In this document: positions 1-5,969 of the stretch, piece after piece
How the letters are laid out: each line of letters begins with the position of its first letter
Numbering within the stretch: the stretch's first letter is position 1
DNA from: Variovorax sp. WDL1
GTDB lineage: Bacteria; Pseudomonadota; Gammaproteobacteria; Burkholderiales; Burkholderiaceae_C
Length of the DNA: 43,626 bases
Assembly: GCF_001541225.1 (NCBI RefSeq)
Contig: NZ_LMTS01000049.1
Location: 46,411 to 90,036, forward strand
Direction: 5' to 3'
The notes under the pieces: generated by a model
Databases searched by the model: none
Told to the model about the DNA's origin: nothing
Seen by the model: the letters and a program-made list of their open reading frames with translations, nothing else
Position numbers and translations under genes: made by a program

Positions 1-218
1 GCGTCTTCACGCAGGATCAAACGCGACCAGTCGAGCGCGCCGACCAGCACCCAGGCCGATTGCACTCGCGCGCGCTCGGCCGCCTCGACCTCGACGGCGC
101 GCCATTGCTGCCAGAGCGACGCCGCGGCGAAGGTGGCAACCAGCGTGACCGTGAGCATGGCGGTCAGCAAGGCCGCGCCGCGCTGCGGTCGTGAGGCGAG
201 GTGATCAGGCCGCTTCAT
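1..218 (-). CDS. gspK: Type II secretion minor pseudopilin GspK, N-terminal fragment
   Basis: Partial gene leaving the window at base 1; the first 72 codons are visible. The product starts MKRPDHLASRPQRGAALLTA and continues into a hydrophobic helix (about residues 14-34), the degenerate class III prepilin leader typical of GspK, where the cleavage site is followed by AALLTAM in place of the FTLIE of the other pseudopilins. In known systems GspK caps the pseudopilus tip with GspI and GspJ in the inner membrane and periplasm. Its ATG overlaps the stop of gspJ as ATGA, so it is probably translationally coupled as the last visible gene of a gspG-H-I-J-K run. Gene order and the leader support the call; the globular domain lies outside the window. 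Confidence 0.85.
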   Translation of the reverse strand, partial: MKRPDHLASRPQRGAALLTAMLTVTLVATFAAASLWQQWRAVEVEAAERARVQSAWVLVGALDWSRLILRED

Positions 219-877
219 GAGGACTTGGGCGCCGAGGCGGTGGGCCGCACCCAGTCGCGCGTGAGCACGCCGGCGAGCGCCGGACCGGGCGGAAGGCTCA
301 GCACGAGGCGGACGCCGTCGGGCAGGGGCGTGCCGGCGCCGAGCGCTGCTGCACCGACTGCAGGGCCCCAGACGTCGTTGCGGAAGTAGAAGAGCTGCCA
401 GGCTTCCAGCGGCACCAGGCCAAGCTCGGTGCCGCGCACCTCGTTGCTGCTGCTGTCCTGGCCCCACGCCGCGGCGCGATCCCAGGCCTGCTGCCATTCG
501 GGGCGGCCGGTGAGGCCGGGCGACTGCCAGCGGTACCAGCGCGCGACGCCGGCGGCATCGGCCCGCAGGGTCCACGCCACGACATAGACCACCGGCAGGG
601 CGCTGTCGGTGCTGCGCCGGGTGAGGCGCAGCGTGCGGCCGTCCCAATCCATCGCTCGGGTCTGCGACAGGGCGACCGTTGCGTCGAGGTCGGCCGTCCA
701 TTGCGACAGCGCGGTCTGCAGCGTCAGCACGGCGTCGCTGCGCTCACGGTTGATGGACTGGGCGCGCGCCATGCCTTCGAGGCCTTGCCAGCTGACCAGC
801 GCGAGCAGCGCCATGACGGTGATCGCCACCAGCAGTTCGATCAGCGTGAAGCCGCGTGTGGCGCGCCTCGCCGTCAT
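215..877 (-). CDS. gspJ: Type II secretion minor pseudopilin GspJ
   Basis: A 220-residue protein with a textbook class III prepilin leader: nine residues ending in Arg-Gly, then FTLIELLVAITVMALL, with Phe10 as the expected mature N-terminus and Glu14 as the conserved Glu+5. The rest is a soluble domain of GspJ size. The frame is open much further upstream, but the ATG at 877 gives the normal short leader and overlaps the gspI stop by one base (TGATG), so I chose it. In known systems GspJ joins GspI and GspK in the tip complex of the pseudopilus in the cell envelope. The gene lies between gspI and gspK in the canonical order. Confidence 0.9.
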   Translation of the reverse strand: MTARRATRGFTLIELLVAITVMALLALVSWQGLEGMARAQSINRERSDAVLTLQTALSQWTADLDATVALSQTRAMDWDGRTLRLTRRSTDSALPVVYVVAWTLRADAAGVARWYRWQSPGLTGRPEWQQAWDRAAAWGQDSSSNEVRGTELGLVPLEAWQLFYFRNDVWGPAVGAAALGAGTPLPDGVRLVLSLPPGPALAGVLTRDWVRPTASAPKSS

Positions 878-1284
878 CAGAAGCGCCCCACGACGGTGGA
901 AAGCCGCAGTATCGGCGCCTCGGCCGCATCGCGCACCTGCACGTCGACGCGCCGGAAGTTCGGGTTCAGCGTGGGCGTGGTCGAGATGGTGACGGCGAAA
1001 CTGGTGTTGACCTGGGTGCAGACCAGGCCGGCATCGCCGATGGCCGGCATCTGGCGCGCGAGGCGGGCCTTGATGAGCTCGTTTTCGGCGCAAAGCTGTG
1101 CCAGCAGCAGGTCCGACTGGCGCTGCGCATTGCGCGTGATCGCGTTCGTGGCCTGCGCGCCCGCCGCCAGCGCAATCGCGATGATGCCCAGCGCCACCAG
1201 CACCTCGACCAGGGTGAAGCCGCGGCCCGGCCTGCGCTGCATTGCGCAACCGGCGCTACGCGGTGCGATGCCATTCGACTTCAT
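877..1284 (-). CDS. gspI: Type II secretion minor pseudopilin GspI
   Basis: A 135-residue pseudopilin with RGFTLVEVLVALGIIAIAL after a basic leader (cleavage before Phe23, Glu27 as Glu+5), followed by a short domain ending RLSTVVGRF. The long N-helix and small size fit GspI, which binds GspJ and GspK at the pseudopilus tip. I start it at 1284 because that ATG overlaps the gspH stop as ATGA. A second ATG at 1242 would give an eight-residue leader more typical of the family, and neither start has a clear ribosome-binding site, so the true start is uncertain. It is part of the overlapping gspG-H-I-J-K run. Confidence 0.87.
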   Translation of the reverse strand: MKSNGIAPRSAGCAMQRRPGRGFTLVEVLVALGIIAIALAAGAQATNAITRNAQRQSDLLLAQLCAENELIKARLARQMPAIGDAGLVCTQVNTSFAVTISTTPTLNPNFRRVDVQVRDAAEAPILRLSTVVGRF

Positions 1285-1787
1285 GGCGTGGTCACCGCGA
1301 ACGGCCGCAGGCCATCGGTCGCGATGCGCAGGGTGCGCACCGGCGGGCCCTCCGCCGTGAGCAGCACCTGCTGCGCCGCGATGATCGGCTCGGGCCCGAG
1401 CTGCAGCGCCGCGATCGCCGAGCCATCCCCTGCCAGCGGCTGCGCCACGATGCCGGCGGAAAGCCATGCCGTCGGCAGGGTGCCGGGCGGCAGTCCATCG
1501 AAGCTGAAGTTGGTGGGGCCTTCGGGCGTTGTGCGCCAGCGCACCGCCATCCCGCTGGCACGCGACTGGGCGCGCGCCGCTTCGAGCAGGGCCGAAAGAC
1601 GCTCGGCTTCGCGATCCAGGCTTTCCTGGCCCGTGTTGCGCAGCGCGAGACCGACGCCGGCCGTCGCGATCGCGATGATCGCCATCACCACGAGCAGCTC
1701 GATCAGGGTGAAGCCGCCGGGTCCCCGGCGCCTGGCGCCGTCGAAGCGGAAAGCGACGCGCCTATTGCCAGCTGCCGATATCGGCAT
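1281..1787 (-). CDS. gspH: Type II secretion minor pseudopilin GspH
   Basis: A 168-residue protein with a 25-residue basic leader ending Gly-Gly, then FTLIELLVVMAIIAIATAG (Phe26, Glu30). Next come the LDREAERLSALLEAARAQSR helix and a beta-rich C-terminal half, the usual GspH/FimT-like arrangement. GspH is a minor pseudopilin of the envelope-spanning type II secretion machine. The start at 1787 lies 26 nt inside the 3' end of gspG, and the stop overlaps the gspI start as ATGA, so the genes are expected to be coupled. The leader is long for the family; no better start with a ribosome-binding site was seen. Confidence 0.87.
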   Translation of the reverse strand: MPISAAGNRRVAFRFDGARRRGPGGFTLIELLVVMAIIAIATAGVGLALRNTGQESLDREAERLSALLEAARAQSRASGMAVRWRTTPEGPTNFSFDGLPPGTLPTAWLSAGIVAQPLAGDGSAIAALQLGPEPIIAAQQVLLTAEGPPVRTLRIATDGLRPFAVTTP

Positions 1788-2202
1788 TCTTGCCTTCGCC
1801 GCCGGGTTGGCCGTCAGGGCCGAGCGAGAACACGTCGATCTCGCCCTTCAGGCCTGGGTTCATGTACTGGTAGGGGCGGCCCCAGGGGTCGTTGGGCAGC
1901 TTTTCGACGTACTGCTTCCAGTTGGGCGCGGCGGGACCGGTGGTGGGGCGGGCGAGCAATGCCGGCAGGCCCTGCTCGGCGGTCGGATAACGCTGGTTGT
2001 CAAGCCGGTAGAGCTTGAGCGCCTGCATCAGGTTGTTGACGTCTGTGCGGGCGGCGGTCACGCGCGCGTCGTCGGCGCGTTCGATCACGTTCGGCACGAT
2101 CAGCGCCGCGAGCACGCCGATGATGACCAGCACGACCATCAGCTCGATGAGCGTGAAGCCGCGCTGCAGGGCGCGCGCGAGAGGGCGGTGGATAAGGGAC
2201 AT
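1762..2202 (-). CDS. gspG: Type II secretion major pseudopilin GspG
   Basis: A 146-residue major pseudopilin. After a 15-residue basic leader, FTLIELMVVLVIIGVLAAL begins at Phe16 with Glu20 as Glu+5. The C-terminal half carries the GspG signature region: NDPWGRPYQY, a PGLKGEIDVFSLGPDG stretch and a final DIGSW, which in solved homologues forms the calcium-binding loop. An upstream in-frame ATG at 2268 would add 22 non-conserved residues, so I prefer 2202. GspG polymerises into the pseudopilus in the periplasm. It is the first gene of the minus-strand run and diverges from the gspC-like gene 64 nt away; promoters for both must lie in that gap. Confidence 0.93.
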   Translation of the reverse strand: MSLIHRPLARALQRGFTLIELMVVLVIIGVLAALIVPNVIERADDARVTAARTDVNNLMQALKLYRLDNQRYPTAEQGLPALLARPTTGPAAPNWKQYVEKLPNDPWGRPYQYMNPGLKGEIDVFSLGPDGQPGGEGKNADIGSWQ

Positions 2203-2252
2203 GAAAGTGGGAGGGGGAAGGTGAGGAATGCGCGTTGGTGCCTGCGCTGCAT

Positions 2253-2258
2253 GATAAT
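2253..2258 (+). promoter_or_regulatory. Candidate -10 box of a near-leaderless gspC transcript
   Basis: GATAAT matches the sigma-70 -10 consensus at five of six positions and ends 8 nt before the gspC ATG, so transcription should start one or two bases before the start codon. No good -35 box is visible at 16-18 nt upstream. This is inference from position only. Confidence 0.4.
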
Positions 2259-2266
2259 CCGGCCCC

Positions 2267-2800
2267 ATGTCAGCTTCCTACGCTCCCGCCCGCTGGCCCT
2301 CGGCCACCGCGACGACCGTCCTGTGGGCCCTGGCCGCGGCGGCCGTCGTGTTCTGGGGGCTGCGGCTGATGTCTCCGTCCGATGCAGTCGCGCCGCCCGC
2401 GCTGAGCAGCAACGCCGCGGTCACGGTGGATACGGCGGCAGTCGCGCAGATGCTCGGTGTGGTGCCGAGCCAGGCCGCGATCGTGGCGGCGCCCGATGCG
2501 GCCAGCCGTTTCCAACTGCTCGGCGTGGTGGCCGACGCCGACCAGCAGGGCGCGGCGTTGATCGCCGTTGACGGCAAGCCCCCGCGGCCTTTCCGCGTGG
2601 GCGCCACGTTGGCCGATGGCTATGTGCTGCATTCGGTCAGCGCACGGAGCGCATCGCTGGGCGCGAGCGTCGACGCCGCGCCGGCCTTCACGCTGCAGCT
2701 GCCGGCGCGGCCGCTCGCCGTCAACGGCCCGCCGCCGTCCGTGTCCGATGCGCCGCAGCCTGTGGTCGCACCGCCTGAGCGTGGCGGCGTCCGGCGCTAG
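2267..2800 (+). CDS. gspC: GspC-like type II secretion inner-membrane protein
   Basis: A 177-residue protein with a short cytoplasmic N-terminus, one membrane helix (about residues 15-35) and a periplasmic homology-region domain (about 80-140) containing FQLLGVVADAD, ALIAVDGKPPRPFRVGA and GYVLHSVS. This is the pattern of GspC-type proteins that link the inner-membrane platform to the secretin. There is no PDZ domain, as in the short betaproteobacterial forms often annotated 'type II secretion system protein N'. It diverges from gspG and converges on ilvA; the two stop codons share the palindrome CTAG. A GATAAT box lies only 8 nt before the ATG and no ribosome-binding site is visible, so the mRNA may be nearly leaderless. 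Confidence 0.8.
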   Translation: MSASYAPARWPSATATTVLWALAAAAVVFWGLRLMSPSDAVAPPALSSNAAVTVDTAAVAQMLGVVPSQAAIVAAPDAASRFQLLGVVADADQQGAALIAVDGKPPRPFRVGATLADGYVLHSVSARSASLGASVDAAPAFTLQLPARPLAVNGPPPSVSDAPQPVVAPPERGGVRR

Positions 2801-4350
2801 GCCTGCAGGAACAGTCGGTAGACCGGGTTGCCGGTTTCCTCCACGAACGGGTAGTCCAGCGTCCGCAGGAATTCGTCGAAGGCCGCATGGTCGGCCGCCG
2901 GGACCTGCAGCCCGACCAGGATGCGACCGTAGTCGGCGCCCTGGTTGCGGTAGTGGAAGAGGCTGATGTTCCAGGTCGGCCGCATGAGGCTCAGGAACTT
3001 GAGCAGCGCGCCTGGCCGCTCGGGGAACACGAAGCGCAGCAGCCGCTCATCGTGCGCCAAGCCGCTGCGGCCGCCCACCAGGTGGCGGATGTGCTCCTTG
3101 GCGAGCTCGTTGTGCGTGAGGTCGATGGCGCCGTAGCCGTGAGCCAGGAAGGTCTCGGTGATCGTCTTCGACTCGCCGCGCGTCTGAGTGGTCAAGCCCA
3201 CGAACACATGCGCCTCCTTGGCGTCGCTGATCCGGTAGTTGAATTCGGTCACGCTGCGCGAGGCGCCGGGCAACTGTCCCACCAGCTCGCAAAAGCGCCG
3301 GAAGCTGCCGCGCTCCTCGGGAATGGTGACGGCGAAGAGAGCCTCGCGCTCCTCGCCGACCTCCGCGCGCTCGGCCACGAAGCGCAGCCGGTCGAAATTC
3401 ATGTTGGCGCCGCAGAGAATGGCCACGTACGTCTGCCCCTGCGTGCCGTGTGCCTCGACGTACTGCTTGATCGCAGCCACCGCCAACGCACCCGCGGGCT
3501 CGACGATGCTGCGGGTGTCGATGAACACGTCCTTGATGCCGGCGCACACCGCGTCCGTGTCGACGGTGATGAACTCGTCCACCAGCTCGCGGGAGATCCG
3601 AAAGGTCTCCTCGCCCACCAGCTTGACCGCCGTCCCGTCGGAAAACAGGCCGACGTCGGGCAGCGTTATCCGTTCGCGGGCAGCGACGGAGCGCAACATC
3701 GCGTCCGAATCGTTCATCTGGACGCCGATCACCTTGATCTCGGGTCGCACGGCCTTGATGTAGTTGGCCACGCCCGAGATCAATCCGCCGCCGCCGATGG
3801 CGACGAAGACCGCATCGAGCGGACCCTGATGCTGGCGCAGGATCTCCATCGCGATCGTGCCCTGGCCGGCAATGACGTCGGGGTCGTCGAAAGGGTGGAC
3901 GAAGACGAGGCCGTGGAGCCTCTGTTGTTCCAGCGCGTAGCCGTAGGCGTCGGAGTAGCTGTCGCCGTGCAACTGCACTTCTCCGCCGAGCGCGCGCACG
4001 GCGTCGATCTTGAGCTGCGGCGTGGTCACCGGCATCACGACCACGGCGCGCGCGCCGAGCTTGCGGGCACTGAGCGCGACTCCCTGGGCATGGTTGCCTG
4101 CCGACGCGCAGATCACGCCCCTGGCGAGCTGCTCAGGACTCAGGTGGGCCATCTTGTTGTAGGCACCGCGCAGCTTGAAGCTGAAGACCGCCTGCTGATC
4201 CTCGCGCTTGAGCAGTACCGTGTTTCCCAGGCGCGCGCTCAGGGCCCGCGCCGGCTCGAGCGCGGATTCCACCGCCACGTCGTAGACACGGGCCGTGAGG
4301 ATTTTCTTCAGGTAGTCGGCAGGCGAAAGCGGGGCAGGCGGCGTGGACAT
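2797..4350 (-). CDS. ilvA: Threonine ammonia-lyase, biosynthetic (IlvA)
   Basis: A 517-residue pyridoxal-phosphate enzyme that deaminates threonine to 2-oxobutanoate, the first step to isoleucine, in the cytosol. The PLP lysine is Lys59 in SFKLRGAYNK, followed by ASAGNHAQGV and the glycine-rich phosphate-binding loop GGGGLISGV. The C-terminal third (about residues 335-517) holds two ACT-like regulatory domains, so this is the long isoleucine-inhibited form. The length is normal. A TATGAT box 9 nt before the ATG and the lack of a clear ribosome-binding site suggest a short or absent leader. Immediately upstream on the same strand is an intrinsic terminator that ends a separate small RNA. The gene is convergent with gspC. 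Confidence 0.96.
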   Translation of the reverse strand: MSTPPAPLSPADYLKKILTARVYDVAVESALEPARALSARLGNTVLLKREDQQAVFSFKLRGAYNKMAHLSPEQLARGVICASAGNHAQGVALSARKLGARAVVVMPVTTPQLKIDAVRALGGEVQLHGDSYSDAYGYALEQQRLHGLVFVHPFDDPDVIAGQGTIAMEILRQHQGPLDAVFVAIGGGGLISGVANYIKAVRPEIKVIGVQMNDSDAMLRSVAARERITLPDVGLFSDGTAVKLVGEETFRISRELVDEFITVDTDAVCAGIKDVFIDTRSIVEPAGALAVAAIKQYVEAHGTQGQTYVAILCGANMNFDRLRFVAERAEVGEEREALFAVTIPEERGSFRRFCELVGQLPGASRSVTEFNYRISDAKEAHVFVGLTTQTRGESKTITETFLAHGYGAIDLTHNELAKEHIRHLVGGRSGLAHDERLLRFVFPERPGALLKFLSLMRPTWNISLFHYRNQGADYGRILVGLQVPAADHAAFDEFLRTLDYPFVEETGNPVYRLFLQA

Positions 4351-4359
4351 AGGGTCGGG

Positions 4360-4365
4360 ATCATA
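4360..4365 (-). promoter_or_regulatory. Candidate -10 box of a near-leaderless ilvA transcript
   Basis: TATGAT (five of six to consensus) ends 9 nt before the ilvA ATG and would start the mRNA about three bases upstream of the start codon. A TTGACG lies upstream but is 22 nt away, too far for a normal -35. Inference from position only. Confidence 0.35.
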
Positions 4366-4393
4366 GGCCTGCCTTCCCCTGCCGCGGCGTCAA

Positions 4394-4483
4394 GAAAAAA
4401 GCCCCGGGCCTTGCGGCTCGGGGCTAAATCCACCAATTGGGAGGGTGGAGGAGACAACTGGTGCACACGTTTCCGTGGGCGAT
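4394..4483 (-). ncRNA. Small RNA with anti-Shine-Dalgarno loop
   Basis: Between divergent ilvA and osmC a complete small transcription unit is visible on the minus strand. A strong promoter (TTGCAA, 16-nt spacer, TATACT) should start RNA near 4483. The RNA then contains a stem-loop (4463-4431) whose 9-bp stem CACCAGTTG/CAATTGGTG exposes a 15-nt loop carrying CTCCTCC and CCTCCC, complementary to Shine-Dalgarno sequences. It ends in an 11-bp GC-rich hairpin followed by six Ts. The predicted length is about 90 nt and no plausible coding frame is present. From memory, anti-SD RNAs of this layout occur in Betaproteobacteria, including a family found as toxic inserts in library cloning; I could not check membership. 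The terminator could instead be an ilvA attenuator, but no Ile/Val/Leu-rich leader peptide is present. Confidence 0.7.
4401..4425 (-). terminator. Intrinsic terminator of the small RNA
   Basis: On the minus strand an AGCCCCGAGCC/GGCCCGGGGCT hairpin with a short loop is followed by TTTTTTC (4400-4394). It stands 40-50 nt before the ilvA start, so it separates the small RNA from ilvA unless read through. Confidence 0.85.
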
Positions 4484-4490
4484 GAAATAA

Positions 4491-4518
4491 AGTATATCGA
4501 CTCTTTGTTGCATTGCAA
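4491..4518 (-). promoter_or_regulatory. Sigma-70 promoter of the small RNA
   Basis: Minus-strand -35 TTGCAA (4518-4513), spacer 16 nt, -10 TATACT (4496-4491). This is one of the best sigma-70 matches in the window. The -35 box lies inside the palindrome at 4505-4521, so a repressor bound there would block it. Confidence 0.7.
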
Positions 4519-4521
4519 CAA
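4505..4521. promoter_or_regulatory. Palindromic operator candidate TTGTTGC-ATT-GCAACAA
   Basis: A perfect 7-3-7 inverted repeat, extended outward by ACTCT/AGAGT with one inserted base (4500-4527). It covers the -35 box of the small RNA promoter and lies about 75 nt upstream of osmC. A similar GTTGCAC-GA-GTGCAAC repeat occurs at 5774-5789 before the porin. The binding protein is unknown; TGC-rich palindromes of this type recall PhaR-like sites, but that is only a resemblance. Confidence 0.45.
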
Positions 4522-4597
4522 GAGAGTGACTCTTTCCCAACACAAGTCGACGTCGGCGTGATTTTTCTTGCTGCGCGTCGTGACTGGAGCCTGCAAG

Positions 4598-5047
4598 ATG
4601 GAATGCACAGTGAGCTGGACGGGCAGCGCCGGGACGGTATCGGCCATGGGTTTCGTCGCCGAGACCGGCAGCGGTCATGTCCTGATGATGGATGGCGCGC
4701 CGGATGCGGCGAAGCCCGGGAACGGCGGCCAGAACCTGGCTGCGCGGCCGATGGAAACGGTGCTGGCCGGCACCGGCGGCTGCACTGCATATGACGTGGT
4801 GCTGATCCTGAAGCGAGGCCGACATCAGGTCGAGCGCGTCAGCGTCAAGCTGAGCAGCGAGCGAGCAGAGAAGGATCCGAAGGTCTTCACCAAGATCCAC
4901 ATGCACTTCACCGTGGCTGGCAAGGGCATCCCGGCCGTCGCCGTCGAGCGCGCAATCGCGCTGAGCCACGATACCTACTGCTCGGCGAGCGTCATGCTGG
5001 CCAAGACTGCCGAGATCACGACCAGCTTCGATCTCATCGAGACCTGA
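4598..5047 (+). CDS. OsmC family thiol-dependent peroxidase-like protein
   Basis: A 149-residue OsmC/Ohr-fold protein. The two family cysteines are present: Cys62 in GTGGCTAYD and Cys128 in DTYCSASVML, the peroxidatic and resolving positions in OsmC/Ohr enzymes that reduce organic hydroperoxides in the cytosol. It lacks features that would assign it to Ohr, and resembles the YhfA-like 'OsmC family protein' branch, whose substrates are poorly known. I chose the ATG at 4598 because GGAG lies 8 nt before it; an in-frame TTG ten codons upstream has no such site. It diverges from the small RNA gene and converges on coq7 with 13 nt between the ends. Confidence 0.88.
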   Translation: MECTVSWTGSAGTVSAMGFVAETGSGHVLMMDGAPDAAKPGNGGQNLAARPMETVLAGTGGCTAYDVVLILKRGRHQVERVSVKLSSERAEKDPKVFTKIHMHFTVAGKGIPAVAVERAIALSHDTYCSASVMLAKTAEITTSFDLIET

Positions 5048-5060
5048 GCACGGACTGCGG

Positions 5061-5690
5061 TCATATGCGATGAGCGACCTTGGTCATCACTCGGGCCGCC
5101 AACCGCATGAGAGCCTTGGCTGGCGCCGGTAGTTCCTTTGCGCCTGCGCTCCAGGCCTGTGCCGCATGGCGCGCCTCGTCCAGCTTCATCTGGGTGACCA
5201 CCGCCCGCGAGGCTGTATCGCCCGCAGGCAGGCGGTTGAGGTGGCCGTCCAGGTGGGCTTCGACCTGCCGCTCGGTCTCCGCAACGAATCCCAGGCTCAA
5301 GGGATCGCCGAGGCGGCCGGCTATGAGCCCGAGCCCAAAGGCACCCAGGTACCAGAGCGGGTTCAGCGCCGAGGCGTGCGTGCCCAGTTCCTCGAGTCGT
5401 TGCTGCGTCCAGGCGAGATGATCCGTCTCCTCGCGCGCGGCTTGTTCGAAGTGCGCTCGCAGCTTCGGGTCCCTCGTGACCGCCGCCTGTGCCGTGTACA
5501 AGGCCTGGGCACAGACCTCCCCGACGTGATTCACCCGCATCAATGCGCCGGCTTCACGACGCTCGGCTTGACCGAGCTCGATACCCGGGCTGGCGGGCTG
5601 CGGGAAGGCGCGGGTCGCATGGGGCTTGGCAAACAAGGTACGCAGGGCCGCGTCCGCAGTGCCCAGGAGAGCGTCGAGCGAGGAGGTCAT
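5061..5690 (-). CDS. coq7: 3-demethoxyubiquinol 3-hydroxylase Coq7
   Basis: A 209-residue di-iron protein of the Coq7/UbiF-replacing family that performs a late ring hydroxylation in ubiquinone synthesis at the inner membrane. The carboxylate/histidine ligands are visible in two helical repeats: Glu58 in [14 protein letters not shown] at 88-91, and Glu140, Glu172 and His175 in the second half ([10 protein letters not shown] and LDEARHA). The hydrophobic stretch [11 protein letters not shown] fits the membrane-associated segment. I start it at 5690 ([10 protein letters not shown]), the usual N-terminus; ATGs eight and ten codons upstream are possible. Length is normal. It is monocistronic as far as can be seen and diverges from the porin gene. 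Confidence 0.94.
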   Translation of the reverse strand: MTSSLDALLGTADAALRTLFAKPHATRAFPQPASPGIELGQAERREAGALMRVNHVGEVCAQALYTAQAAVTRDPKLRAHFEQAAREETDHLAWTQQRLEELGTHASALNPLWYLGAFGLGLIAGRLGDPLSLGFVAETERQVEAHLDGHLNRLPAGDTASRAVVTQMKLDEARHAAQAWSAGAKELPAPAKALMRLAARVMTKVAHRI

Positions 5691-5773
5691 GGGGCGATTG
5701 GAACGCATGTGCAAAAGCTACCTGCATGGTGGGTCTTGTTTCATATCGTGGAGTTTCAGGGTTGTGGTCCTTT

Positions 5774-5789
5774 GTTGCACGAGTGCAAC
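5774..5789. promoter_or_regulatory. Palindrome GTTGCAC-GA-GTGCAAC upstream of the porin
   Basis: A perfect 7-2-7 inverted repeat about 40 nt upstream of the best -35 candidate for the porin gene and 84 nt before coq7. It shares the half-site TTTGTTGCA with the palindrome at 4505-4521 but has a different spacing. Candidate operator; the factor is unknown. Confidence 0.35.
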
Positions 5790-5827
5790 GAAACGGCGAA
5801 GCGTGCCGCGTTTTCGGGAGAATTCTT

Positions 5828-5856
5828 TTGCCCAGACGAAGCGGCTCTGGTGCAAT
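5828..5856 (+). promoter_or_regulatory. Possible porin promoter
   Basis: TTGCCC (5828-5833), 17-nt spacer and TGCAAT (5851-5856) preceded by an extended TGG. This would give a leader of about 107 nt containing an isolated AAGGAGG (5873-5879) not followed by a usable start codon and a CCGGTG/CACCGG inverted repeat. The rest of the coq7-porin gap shows nothing else recognisable. Confidence 0.35.
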
Positions 5857-5969
5857 AGCGACAACTTCCCAAAAGGAGGTTGGCCCGGGGTCCGGTGGGA
5901 GCACAGAAGTGCCAGTCACGGTGAGCCCTTCGCACCGGAGCCCTATGTTTAACCTTGGAGAAACTTGCA

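Noticed and set aside
4390..4483. Leader-peptide attenuator of ilvA
   Set aside because: There is no short ORF rich in Ile, Val, Leu or Thr codons and no alternative antiterminator pairing was found; kept as an alternative in the small RNA entry.
4390..4647. Open frame of 85 codons on the minus strand covering the small RNA
   Set aside because: It begins upstream of the promoter, overlaps the terminator and has no protein features; the RNA elements explain the region better.
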